Shown here piece by piece: positions 12,935 through 19,771 of a stretch of 23,042 nt of DNA (within the stretch, counting starts at the first letter, position 1; every line of letters begins with the position of its first letter). The DNA lies in the IMG/VR virus record IMGVR_UViG_3300036768_000068, positions 1 through 23,042 of that record; one strand, 5' to 3'. The DNA is from a virus. Position numbers and translations under genes: made by a program. Under the pieces are notes generated by a model, which was not told the origin of the DNA, did not search any database, and saw nothing but the letters and a program-made list of their open reading frames with translations.

Positions 12935-13801
12935 ATGTCCCACTATTCCATCGAGGATTTTGGAGCCGCGCTTATCAAGACCGGCGACCTGGACCCTGTA
13001 TATCACGCCATCAGCGGAGCGGGTTTAGACGAGTCTACAGCCCACCGGCTGTGTCTGGCCTACTGGTGCCTGTATCACTTAGGCGCCGCTGCCAAGCTGG
13101 CCGAAATCAAGCAACCTGCGAAGTTTTGGGCGACGCTGATGGATGCGGCTGTCAACGATGGTAGACGATGGCCGCGCGGAAGTGAACGGCGCCACTTCAG
13201 AGCTGCTAACGCGGTCAACGCTGTAGAGTACCTCAAGGGTCGTTACAAAACCGCCACTGACGCAGTTTTTTACATGCTTTGGGGTGGGCGCGAGGTCTCA
13301 TTTGCCGACGTCGCAGCCCGTGTGCGCACGCACGTGGGCTTCGGTCCCTGGATCGCCTTCAAGATCGCGGACATGGGTGAGCGCGTGTTGGGCGCCCGAG
13401 TTGACTTCAGCAACTGCGAGCTAGGTATCTACAAAGACCCTCGCCAGGGCGGCGCACTCGCATTCGTTGAAAACTTGGCCGCTAAGGTGATGGACTCGCC
13501 ACCTTCGATCGACGTCTATAAGCCTTGGGAGTATCCGATCAGTGATGAGCAATTAGCGCTCACCATTGAGCATTACGTCAAGCACTTCAGCAAGTTTAAG
13601 GCGCCGCCTAGTGGTGACCGCAAGGTCAACGTCCAAGAAGTCGAAACCATATTTTGCAAGTACAAGAGTCACCGCAAGGGACATTACCAGCTAGGCAAAG
13701 ACGCCCGAGAAGTCGCCCATGGATTGATCGGTTGGGGCGATCTGGCCGACCAGCTCAAGACCGGCTTGCCAGACATATCCAAGCAACCTCAACTATTCTG
13801 A
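12935..13801 (+). CDS. aGPT-PPlase clade 3-like protein (predicted thymine hypermodification)
   Basis: It resembles the alpha-glutamyl/putrescinyl thymine pyrophosphorylase clade 3 family, DNA-glycosylase-related enzymes predicted to displace the (pyro)phosphate on 5-(pyrophosphoryloxymethyl)-dU in DNA with an amine-bearing group. Of 288 residues, the recognisable parts are GDLDPVYHAISGAGL near 17-31, LCLAYWCLYHLGAA near 39-52, the charged WPRGSERRHFRAANAV near 82-97, and the helix-hairpin-helix-like GFGPWIAFKIADMGERVLG near 134-152 that should contact DNA. Recognition is from memory of the family pattern. The start at ATG 12935 has GGAG 6 nt upstream. It is first in the row with the FAD enzyme, kinase and clade 2-like protein. 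Clade 3 proteins are less studied, and a role in DNA repair cannot be excluded. Confidence 0.65.
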   Translation: MSHYSIEDFGAALIKTGDLDPVYHAISGAGLDESTAHRLCLAYWCLYHLGAAAKLAEIKQPAKFWATLMDAAVNDGRRWPRGSERRHFRAANAVNAVEYLKGRYKTATDAVFYMLWGGREVSFADVAARVRTHVGFGPWIAFKIADMGERVLGARVDFSNCELGIYKDPRQGGALAFVENLAAKVMDSPPSIDVYKPWEYPISDEQLALTIEHYVKHFSKFKAPPSGDRKVNVQEVETIFCKYKSHRKGHYQLGKDAREVAHGLIGWGDLADQLKTGLPDISKQPQLF

Positions 13802-13808
13802 CGACGTT

Positions 13809-14681
13809 ATGGCACGCAAATACAACATCATCGTCGTGGGCAACGGGCTGTTCGGCTCAATTGCCGCCACCCTAGCACGCGCTCATGGACACACGGTCAC
13901 GGTCATCAGCGCCGACGTCCCAAATAGCGCCAGTAAAGCCTCTGGTTGCGTGCTCGCCCCAAGCTGGCTCAACAGCATGGAGCGTTCGCAGATCGACGCC
14001 GCCATGGGCGTACTAGGTGAGCTGTACACCATCCACGATCTGGAGTTCCGCACCAACCTGTTCAAGACATTCAAAGCTACTCGCGTGGTGCCTAGTGACG
14101 TTCTGGTACCGCCCGACATCAAGGCTCGCGTGCTGGAGGTGGGTGATGGCTGGGTGACTTACACGACGGACGAAGCCCGGCTACAACCGGCTGTCAAGCT
14201 CAAGGGCAAGGTGTTGGTAGCTGCCGGCGTCTGGTCTTTCGACCTGCTCGCCGACAACGAAGGCATCGACCGTTACGCCATGAAGGGCCTGTGGGGCGCC
14301 TCGCTGACCGTTAAGGCTCAGTTGGAAGTTCCGCGCATCCATGTGTATGCGCCCTACAAACAAGCGGTGGCCTTCAACATGGACCGCCGTCACGTATGGA
14401 TGGGCGACGGTACCGCGCTGACGGAGAGCACATGGATCAAGGAGCAAGAACAACGTTTGCGTCAGACCGCCGCACGCGCTGCCGAGCTGTTTGGCCTGCC
14501 CACCGAAGTCGGCAGCAAACCGGTGCGCGCTACCGTGGGGGTGCGCCCTTACGTCGAAGGTCACAAGTCCGGATTTTTCGAGCGCGTGACCGCCAACACC
14601 TGGGTGTCCACAGGCGGGGCCAAGAATGGCACCGTGCTAGCTGCCTGGCAAGCCTACAAGTTCATCAAGGAGTTGCCGTGA
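13809..14681 (+). CDS. DAO-like FAD-dependent oxidoreductase; predicted flavin lyase of base hypermodification
   Basis: A flavoenzyme of the D-amino-acid/glycine oxidase fold. Of 290 residues, the N-terminal Rossmann motif is IIVVGNGLFGSIAA (G-x-G-x-x-G) followed by a strand TVTVISAD, and KVLVAAGVWS near 136-145 is the second FAD-contact segment. GVRPYVEGHKSG and WVSTGGAKNGTVLAAW near the C-terminus match the end of DAO enzymes. It is short for the family (usually 350 or more), as in phage forms. Flavin-dependent lyases cut amino acids attached to thymidine in hypermodified phages, leaving an aminomethyl group. Location between two transferase-class genes and next to the kinase supports that role. 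Its stop overlaps the kinase start (GTGA). The ribosome binding site is weak. Confidence 0.8.
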   Translation: MARKYNIIVVGNGLFGSIAATLARAHGHTVTVISADVPNSASKASGCVLAPSWLNSMERSQIDAAMGVLGELYTIHDLEFRTNLFKTFKATRVVPSDVLVPPDIKARVLEVGDGWVTYTTDEARLQPAVKLKGKVLVAAGVWSFDLLADNEGIDRYAMKGLWGASLTVKAQLEVPRIHVYAPYKQAVAFNMDRRHVWMGDGTALTESTWIKEQEQRLRQTAARAAELFGLPTEVGSKPVRATVGVRPYVEGHKSGFFERVTANTWVSTGGAKNGTVLAAWQAYKFIKELP

Positions 14682-15274
14682 TCATCAACATTCGAGGCAC
14701 TCACGGTAGCGGTAAGAGCACAGCTGTGCGGCGCGTCATGGGCAAGTGCATTGCCGTCAATCCGGTGTCTTCGGGCCAGCGTATCGCGGGCTACCACTGC
14801 TTGCTGCCCAACAAGCAAACGCTGTTTGTGCTGGGCGATTATACCAACGCCTGCGGCGGTGCTGACGGCATACAGCCGTACAGCGCCATCTGGCCGCGCG
14901 TGGCCGATGCTGCTGCGGTCTTCGATCACGTGATGTTCGAGGGCGCGCTGATTAGCACGACTTACGGCAGCATTGGTCAGGCCGCCGATGCATATGGCGC
15001 GGATTTCGTTTTCGCTTTCTTGGACACGCCTTTGGACGTCTGCGTAGCGCGCGTCAATCAACGTCGTGCTGCGGCCGGCAAGCCGCCGCTCCGCGACACT
15101 AAGAGTATCGACAGCAAGTGGGTTACTATCAGCCGCCTGTACGACAAGCTGAGCGCCGGCGCCATTGTGACCGCTAACCGCAACGTGACGATTAGCTATC
15201 TGACGCCAGCTAAGGACTTGCTCAAGTTGTTGGGCATTCGCGCGAACAAAGAACCGACTTATGAAGCCGCTTGA
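14678..15274 (+). CDS. P-loop kinase, probable 5-hydroxymethyl-dU DNA kinase
   Basis: A 198-residue P-loop NTPase with Walker A GTHGSGKST at residues 7-15 (K13), a Walker B-like strand HVMFEGALIS near 87-96 and an Arg-rich lid RVNQRRAAAGK near 127-137. Small kinases of this type next to aGPT-PPlases are the 5-hydroxymethyluridine DNA kinases that phosphorylate hydroxymethyl groups in DNA before amino-acid transfer. The start is GTG 14678, preceded by AAGGAG (14667-14672) and overlapping the FAD gene stop; longer upstream readings overlap that gene. It could instead be a nucleotide kinase making hydroxymethyl-dUTP, an activity not otherwise found in the window, but the neighbourhood favours the DNA kinase. 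Confidence 0.78.
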   Translation: MIINIRGTHGSGKSTAVRRVMGKCIAVNPVSSGQRIAGYHCLLPNKQTLFVLGDYTNACGGADGIQPYSAIWPRVADAAAVFDHVMFEGALISTTYGSIGQAADAYGADFVFAFLDTPLDVCVARVNQRRAAAGKPPLRDTKSIDSKWVTISRLYDKLSAGAIVTANRNVTISYLTPAKDLLKLLGIRANKEPTYEAA

Positions 15275-16184
15275 GTTTGATCGCTGGATATACTACATGC
15301 GCGAGCGCCACAACATTTACCTGCTGCGGCAAGCGGGCAAGCCAGCTCCTTGGACTAATGACGCGGTGTTGAGTCAATACCGCTTCTGCAACGTGTACCG
15401 CGAGCTGGACAAGGTCACTATTTGGATACGTGAGCATATCCGCGAGCCGTTTGCTGATCATCCGTTTTTGTGGTTCATGCTCGCCATTGCGCGTCGCATT
15501 AACCTGCCGGCTACACTCGCAGAATTGATAGCCGACAAGAAGGGCGCTTGGCCTGATATTGCGACGTCGAAAGCGGGCGCGTCTGTAGGCAAGTGGAATC
15601 CTGACCGCATGGTGCAGCTACTCGATGACCGCACGAAGCGTGGCGAGCAGGTATACACTGGGGCCTACATGATAACAGGTGAGGCTAAGCCGGAACATAT
15701 CGGCAAGACCAAGAGCCGCACCACGGTTTTCAGCAACCTGCTGCCGCTTTGGCAGAAAGCCGGCGTCATCGAACCGCAGTTGCACCATACCCTGCAAGGC
15801 GCCTTTCAGGCCCTTCTAGGCCAGGGTTTTGCGTGGGGGCCTTTCATGTGTTATGAAGTGGTGAGCGACCTGCGCCATACACGCTACCTGTGCGACGCCC
15901 CGGATGTCCTCACCTGGGCCAACGCGGGACTTGGGGCTCTACGTGGGTTGAACCGCCTCCACGGCCGCCCGCTCAAGCAGGCGCAGAAGCCCGATGCGGC
16001 GTGCGCCGAGATGCAAGAGTTGTTGGAGCTGACGCGCAGGGAGTGGCCGCGCCCGTCGACCAAATTTCCCCGCCTGGAAATGCGCGAAATTGAGCACACG
16101 TTGTGCGAGTTTGATAAATACATGAGAGTGGTGACTGGCGAGGGTGTCCCACGTTCCAAATACCGACCACCCCGCAACAACTGA
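15261..16184 (+). CDS. aGPT-PPlase clade 2-like amino acid:DNA transferase
   Basis: Predicted to attach an amino acid to activated 5-hydroxymethyl-dU in DNA. Of 307 residues, the N-terminus has the family pattern: WIYYMRERHNIYLLRQAGKP at about 8-27, PWTNDAVLSQYRFCNVYREL at about 29-48, then WFMLAIARRINLPATL, plus a middle segment GAYMITGEAK near 134. GQGFAWGPFMCYEVVSDLRH at about 192-211 is the helix-hairpin-helix-like, DNA-contacting part and ends in a conserved-looking Asp-Leu-Arg. The C-terminus has LEMREIEHTLCEFDKYMR. Known clade 2 enzymes of phages such as M6 and ViI use free amino acids (for example glycine). The start ATG 15261 overlaps the kinase by 14 nt, indicating coupled translation. 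Confidence 0.8.
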   Translation: MKPLEFDRWIYYMRERHNIYLLRQAGKPAPWTNDAVLSQYRFCNVYRELDKVTIWIREHIREPFADHPFLWFMLAIARRINLPATLAELIADKKGAWPDIATSKAGASVGKWNPDRMVQLLDDRTKRGEQVYTGAYMITGEAKPEHIGKTKSRTTVFSNLLPLWQKAGVIEPQLHHTLQGAFQALLGQGFAWGPFMCYEVVSDLRHTRYLCDAPDVLTWANAGLGALRGLNRLHGRPLKQAQKPDAACAEMQELLELTRREWPRPSTKFPRLEMREIEHTLCEFDKYMRVVTGEGVPRSKYRPPRNN

Positions 16185-16195
16185 AGGAGCCGACA

Positions 16196-16690
16196 ATGAG
16201 TGAAATTAGCCGAACCATCGACTGGTTCATCAAAGCGGGCCAAATGGCCGCCAACCAAAAACCAGACCCGCGACAAACTGCCTTCTACCTAGGCATGCAG
16301 GTCGAAGAATTGGCCGAAAAGTTAACCGCCAGCGGAGTGTTCACTCGCTTGGCGAAGGGCAACCAGCTGGAAGGTCTGCTGACCGCGCTGGCTGCTGAGC
16401 TCAAAACCGGGGGCATGGACGATGTGGTGAAAGCTGCCTTCATTCACGGCCGGGCCGTCGATATGTTGGACGCTGACATGGACCTCATCTGGGTATCTAT
16501 AGGAGCCGCAGCGGCTCAGGGCGCTGACCCTGTAGGCGCCTACGCGGCTGTAACTGACGCCAACTGGGCTAAGTTTCCTGGCGGCGTCGTGACCAAGCAC
16601 CCAGTGACCGGCAAAGTCATCAAGCCCGAAGGTTGGACGCCGCCCAATTTGACGCCGCACCTCCACTCCAGTCTTGCCAAGGTCAACTGA
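16196..16690 (+). CDS. MazG/HisE-like NTP pyrophosphohydrolase
   Basis: An all-alpha NTP pyrophosphohydrolase that should cut a (d)NTP to (d)NMP and pyrophosphate. The 164 residues include FYLGMQVEELAEKL (the ExxE metal-binding helix), a later helix DMLDADMDLIWVSIGAAAAQ (ExxD-like second site) and the phage-typical tail DANWAKFPGGVVTKH...VIKPEGWTPPNL. AAGGAG precedes ATG 16196, 11 nt after the clade 2 gene. Directly before the TS-fold gene, it is a good candidate for turning dUTP into dUMP substrate or for removing dTTP so that hydroxymethyl-dU replaces T; both are inferences, and the specificity is not readable. Confidence 0.8.
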   Translation: MSEISRTIDWFIKAGQMAANQKPDPRQTAFYLGMQVEELAEKLTASGVFTRLAKGNQLEGLLTALAAELKTGGMDDVVKAAFIHGRAVDMLDADMDLIWVSIGAAAAQGADPVGAYAAVTDANWAKFPGGVVTKHPVTGKVIKPEGWTPPNLTPHLHSSLAKVN

Positions 16691-16703
16691 AAGGATACCG
16701 CCC

Positions 16704-17756
16704 ATGTTCGTCAAAGTCATTGCTACGCGCAATCCCAACACCGCGCTGGAATCAGCCTTGTGGTACCTGAAAATATCCGGCGTCGTCAACGACAGCCGTA
16801 ATGGACGTGTAGTTCAGGCCCCTGGACCTGTTATCACCACCTACACGTATCCGCAGCAGCGAGTTGTGTTCAGTGCCCTACGTGACGCCAACCCGTTTTT
16901 TCACCTGTACGAAGCCCTGTGGATGCTAGCCGGACGCAAAGACGCAGAAAGCGTGAGCCGCTACGCCAAGCAGATGGGCGCATTCGCCGATAACGGCCAG
17001 CTGTGGGGCGCTTATGGATGGCGCTGGCGTGAGTTTTTCGATTTCGACCAACTCAAGACGTTGATCGCAATGCTCAAGGCCGACCCCAAGACCCGCCGAG
17101 CCGTACTGACCATGTGGTCGCCAGTCGGCGATCTGGTGCCCACCACGAGCGGTGAAGGCGGTGCGGCGTCGGCCAAGGATGTGCCTTGCAACACGCACGT
17201 ATACTTCAGCGCCGTTAACGGCGTGCTGGACATGACGGTATGCAACCGCTCCAACGACATCATTTGGGGCGCCTACGGCGCGAACGTGGTGCATATGAGC
17301 ATCCTGCAGGAGTTCGTAGCCAGTGCAGTCGGTATCCCGATGGGTGCGTATCACCAATTCAGCAATAACTTTCACGCCTACGTTGACCGCCCCGACGTCC
17401 AGCGTTTGATTGACACTGCCGGGCCGACTAGCGCGTGGGTGATCAAGTACGCCAGCGATGACCGCTACACGTGCGGCAAAGAGTTAGCCCAGCTACCGCT
17501 GGTGGGTTATAGCAACTGGCAACTTTGGCTTGACGAGTGCGAGCGCTTCGTGGACGATCCGGGACGCGACCATTATGCATGGCGGCACACGTTCTTCCGG
17601 CGCGTCGCGGGGCCGTTGATGTGCGCTCACGCTGCTTACAAGGCTGGGGACGTCCTCGAAGCCATCCGCATGGCAAAGCGCTGCGACGCTGAGGACTGGG
17701 CCTTGGCTGCCGCTGAATGGTTGACCCGTCGCAATAAGCACTTGGGGGTGGACTGA
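16704..17756 (+). CDS. Thymidylate-synthase-fold enzyme, probable dUMP hydroxymethylase
   Basis: Converts dUMP with methylene-tetrahydrofolate to 5-hydroxymethyl-dUMP (or to dTMP if a true synthase). Of 350 residues, the fold is clear from LWGAYGWRWREFF near 98-110, the phosphate-binding TRRAVLTMWSPVGDL near 131-145, VPCNTHVYFS near 163-172 with the catalytic Cys, CNRSNDIIWGAYGANVVHMS near 183-202 and NNFHAYVDR near 222-230. Canonical synthases have PPCH, GLPFN and DxHxY at these places; here the His after Cys is Asn and the GLPFN segment is GAYGAN. The Asn that selects uracil over cytosine appears kept. The start at 16704 has AAAGGA (16690-16695). Context with the kinase and transferases favours hydroxymethylase. 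Confidence 0.82.
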   Translation: MFVKVIATRNPNTALESALWYLKISGVVNDSRNGRVVQAPGPVITTYTYPQQRVVFSALRDANPFFHLYEALWMLAGRKDAESVSRYAKQMGAFADNGQLWGAYGWRWREFFDFDQLKTLIAMLKADPKTRRAVLTMWSPVGDLVPTTSGEGGAASAKDVPCNTHVYFSAVNGVLDMTVCNRSNDIIWGAYGANVVHMSILQEFVASAVGIPMGAYHQFSNNFHAYVDRPDVQRLIDTAGPTSAWVIKYASDDRYTCGKELAQLPLVGYSNWQLWLDECERFVDDPGRDHYAWRHTFFRRVAGPLMCAHAAYKAGDVLEAIRMAKRCDAEDWALAAAEWLTRRNKHLGVD

Positions 17757-18274
17757 TGTCGTCGCTGAGCTTGCTGAAAGATCGTCTGCACATGATAGAG
17801 CGCAGCGCCCGAGTGCGCCGTTACCATACTGAGCCGGTGCTGCACCAACAGAACGTAGGCGAGCATACCTATGGCGTTATGTGGATCGTCTACCTTCTGA
17901 CTGACGGGCAACCCAGTCGCGACTTGCTGTTGGCCGCTATGATGCACGACGCGCCGGAGTTCTACACTGGCGACATCCCAGCGCCGACCAAACGCCTGGG
18001 CGATATCAAAGCGGTATTCGACGCAATCGAGGATTCCGTGATGGATGATTTGCAACTCGAAATGCCGACCCTCACCGACGCCGAAACCCGCACCCTCAAG
18101 CTAGCGGACTGCCTGGAGGGCGCGTTGTTCTGTTCATGGGAAGTGCGCCGGGGCAACTTGGAGTTGCTGGACAGCCTGCGCAATTACATCAAGTACATCG
18201 AAAACCTACACCCGGCCGGCACTGCGGCCGACATCCTCAGCATCATCAAGGAGCGGCACAATGCACAACTCTAG
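17756..18274 (+). CDS. YfbR-like HD-domain 5'-nucleotidase
   Basis: A metal-dependent phosphohydrolase of the HD superfamily, probably acting on deoxynucleoside monophosphates. Of 172 residues, VRRYHTEP at 20-27, VGEHTYGV (H37), MMHDAPEFYTGDIPAP (H64, D65, E68) and LKLADCLEGA (Asp near 121) match the YfbR pattern. ATG 17756 shares a base with the TS-fold gene stop (TGATG), so the two are translationally coupled. In modified-base phages related hydrolases remove the unmodified competitor nucleotide; a role in lowering dTMP or another dNMP would fit here but is inference. It overlaps the next gene by 14 nt. Confidence 0.85.
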   Translation: MSSLSLLKDRLHMIERSARVRRYHTEPVLHQQNVGEHTYGVMWIVYLLTDGQPSRDLLLAAMMHDAPEFYTGDIPAPTKRLGDIKAVFDAIEDSVMDDLQLEMPTLTDAETRTLKLADCLEGALFCSWEVRRGNLELLDSLRNYIKYIENLHPAGTAADILSIIKERHNAQL

Positions 18275-18710
18275 AGTCAACGACAACCAGGTGGGCGGCA
18301 CCCACTATAAGACCGCCATCCAGCACTGGGATTTCGTGGCCCAATACGGCCTGGGCTATTTCGAGGGCCAGGTGACCAAGTACGTGACACGTTGGCGCAA
18401 GAAGGGTGGCGTGCAAGACTTGCGCAAGGCCAAGCACTTCTTGGACAAGTTGAACGAGTTGGCTGCACACGCCGGCTATGTGGCGCAGACGTCGGCTCAA
18501 GTGCGCCAGCCGCCCGAATTCACTGTGGCGGAGTATTGTCTTGCTAACCAGCTGGGGCCGACGGAATCAAAGGTGGTGGAGTTGATGGCGGAGTGGGCCC
18601 GCACTAGCGACACGTCGGCGCTGCTGGGCGCTTCGCTATTGCTACTCAGCTTGCTTGATGAAGTCGAGGCGGCTGAGCCTAGCGCGGCTTACGTGAACCA
18701 AGACCGCTGA
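18261..18710 (+). CDS. DUF3310 protein
   Basis: The N-terminal half is the phage domain DUF3310: NQVGGTHYKTAIQHWDFV at about 9-26, then YFEGQVTKYVTRWRKKGG and QDLRKAKHFLDKL. The domain is frequent in phage nucleotide-metabolism regions and has no established activity. The C-terminal half (about 85-149) is a separate helical part with FTVAEYCLANQLGPTESKVVELMAEW. The start ATG 18261 has AAGGAG (18249-18254), inside the end of the HD gene. It is the last + strand gene before the convergent terminator region. Confidence 0.83.
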   Translation: MHNSRVNDNQVGGTHYKTAIQHWDFVAQYGLGYFEGQVTKYVTRWRKKGGVQDLRKAKHFLDKLNELAAHAGYVAQTSAQVRQPPEFTVAEYCLANQLGPTESKVVELMAEWARTSDTSALLGASLLLLSLLDEVEAAEPSAAYVNQDR

Positions 18711-18717
18711 CGTAATA

Positions 18718-18822
18718 ACCTGCGCCGCTGACCAGCAGATCGTGCGCAGGTGCAATTAGACAGGGCCTTCCCAGGCTACCCTACAGCCACGGTAGCTGAA
18801 TTGCTCCGGGGCTGTTTTATTT
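18718..18822 (+). terminator. Convergent terminator region
   Basis: On the + strand ACAGCC (18783-18788) pairs with GGCTGT (18810-18815), with inner CGG/CCG and AGC/GCT pairs around TGAATT, followed by TTTTATTTG: a good intrinsic terminator overlapping the holin stop. A second dyad, ACCTGCGC (18718-18725) with GCGCAGGT (18744-18751), is followed on the - strand by TATTAC and may end - strand transcripts. It separates the + strand and - strand transcription units. Confidence 0.7.
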
Positions 18823-19218
18823 GCTCACACCCTTGGCCTTCTCGTAGGTGCGCAGGCCGCCGATACCGAGCATGCCGGTGATCACCACCCACAGCAAGTC
18901 TATGTTGAGCGTAGGCGGAGCCGGCCAGCCCTTGATCGAAGCCCACCAGGTCAGAAGCGGCTGCAGCATAGTGGCGTACACGAAGCCTGCGCCGCCGGAC
19001 CAACCGAAGAAGGGCCGCCAGCCGGCCACCCAGATCGACGGGTGAGCCGCTTCCTGGGCGTTGATCTGCAGCTGGGCGATGACCTGCTTGAGCTCACCGT
19101 CCATCGCGTCCTTCAAAAACTCAGCCTCAGCTTTGCGGCGCTCCTCCTCGTTGGGAAAGAACCGATTGAGCAGGCTTTGGCCAAACTCTAGCAAAGGGGC
19201 AACAAGGATAGGGTTCAT
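18817..19218 (-). CDS. 3TM holin (GTA-type holin family)
   Basis: Forms the membrane lesion that triggers lysis. The 133-residue product matches the three-transmembrane holin family also found in gene transfer agents: an N-terminal hydrophobic/amphipathic segment (MNPILVAPLLEFGQSLLNRF), a charged helical stretch EERRKAEAEFLKDAMDGELK, then AAHPSIWVAGWRPFFGWSGG with a membrane segment to about residue 85, and a last membrane helix LLWVVITGMLGIGGLRTYEK. A GAAAGGG site precedes the start. It is the last gene of the - strand block, 13 nt after the endolysin stop. Confidence 0.88.
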   Translation of the reverse strand: MNPILVAPLLEFGQSLLNRFFPNEEERRKAEAEFLKDAMDGELKQVIAQLQINAQEAAHPSIWVAGWRPFFGWSGGAGFVYATMLQPLLTWWASIKGWPAPPTLNIDLLWVVITGMLGIGGLRTYEKAKGVSK

Positions 19219-19231
19219 AGTCGGCGCCCTT

Positions 19232-19771
19232 TCAGCTCACACGATTGAGTTGCCAGCCGTACATAAATGCCTCCTGTGACTTGTCGCCCTCGGCAATCTC
19301 CATGTACCGCACAGACTGCTGAGCGTTGAGCATACGTAGCAACACTTGTTCGCCGTCGGTTCCGCGAGCCTGGAGGAAGGCCCGCAGAGCTGACAGCGTC
19401 ATCTTGCCGATTGCACCGTCCACAACGAGGTCTGGGTACAACTTACCATCCTGATTGAGTACATTCAAAGCGCGCTGAAGGAAGCGAGCCGCCGTAGCAG
19501 GCCCCATGTTCACGCCGGTATCCAGCAGTTCTTCGGCGATGGAGGGGCTGATAGCCGCCACCTGGTCTAAGCGTGGCTGCAACCAATAGCGCTCTGTGTA
19601 GATGGACTCAGCAACCGAGCGCGGCATATCGCGCATCGCACCACTGTAGCCGAAGGCGCGAGCCGTCGCCGCCGTGATGCCCCATATCGTCTCACCGCCC
19701 TTGTCAGCCGGGTGATTGCTGTAACCGCCTTCGCGGCCGATCAGCAAGTCGAGAGTGTCGCTGAGATTCAT
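19232..19771 (-). CDS. Endolysin, GH108 N-acetylmuramidase
   Basis: Degrades peptidoglycan at lysis. The 179 residues begin with the glycosyl hydrolase 108 domain: IGREGGYSNHPADKGGETIW at about 11-30, where the Glu of REGGY is the expected catalytic acid, then GITAATARAFGY and YWLQPRLDQVA. The C-terminal part LYPDLVVDGAIGKMTLSALR is the associated peptidoglycan-binding type 3 region. There is no signal peptide, so export depends on the holin. Its start overlaps the stop of the upstream small membrane-protein gene by 4 nt (ATGA). Confidence 0.9.
   Translation of the reverse strand: MNLSDTLDLLIGREGGYSNHPADKGGETIWGITAATARAFGYSGAMRDMPRSVAESIYTERYWLQPRLDQVAAISPSIAEELLDTGVNMGPATAARFLQRALNVLNQDGKLYPDLVVDGAIGKMTLSALRAFLQARGTDGEQVLLRMLNAQQSVRYMEIAEGDKSQEAFMYGWQLNRVS

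Noticed and set aside
15261-16184. First considered as a generic unknown phage protein or a DNA glycosylase for repair
   Set aside because: The N-terminal RERHNIY...PWTND...YRFCNVYREL pattern together with the kinase and TS-fold neighbours fits the amino acid:DNA transferase family better.
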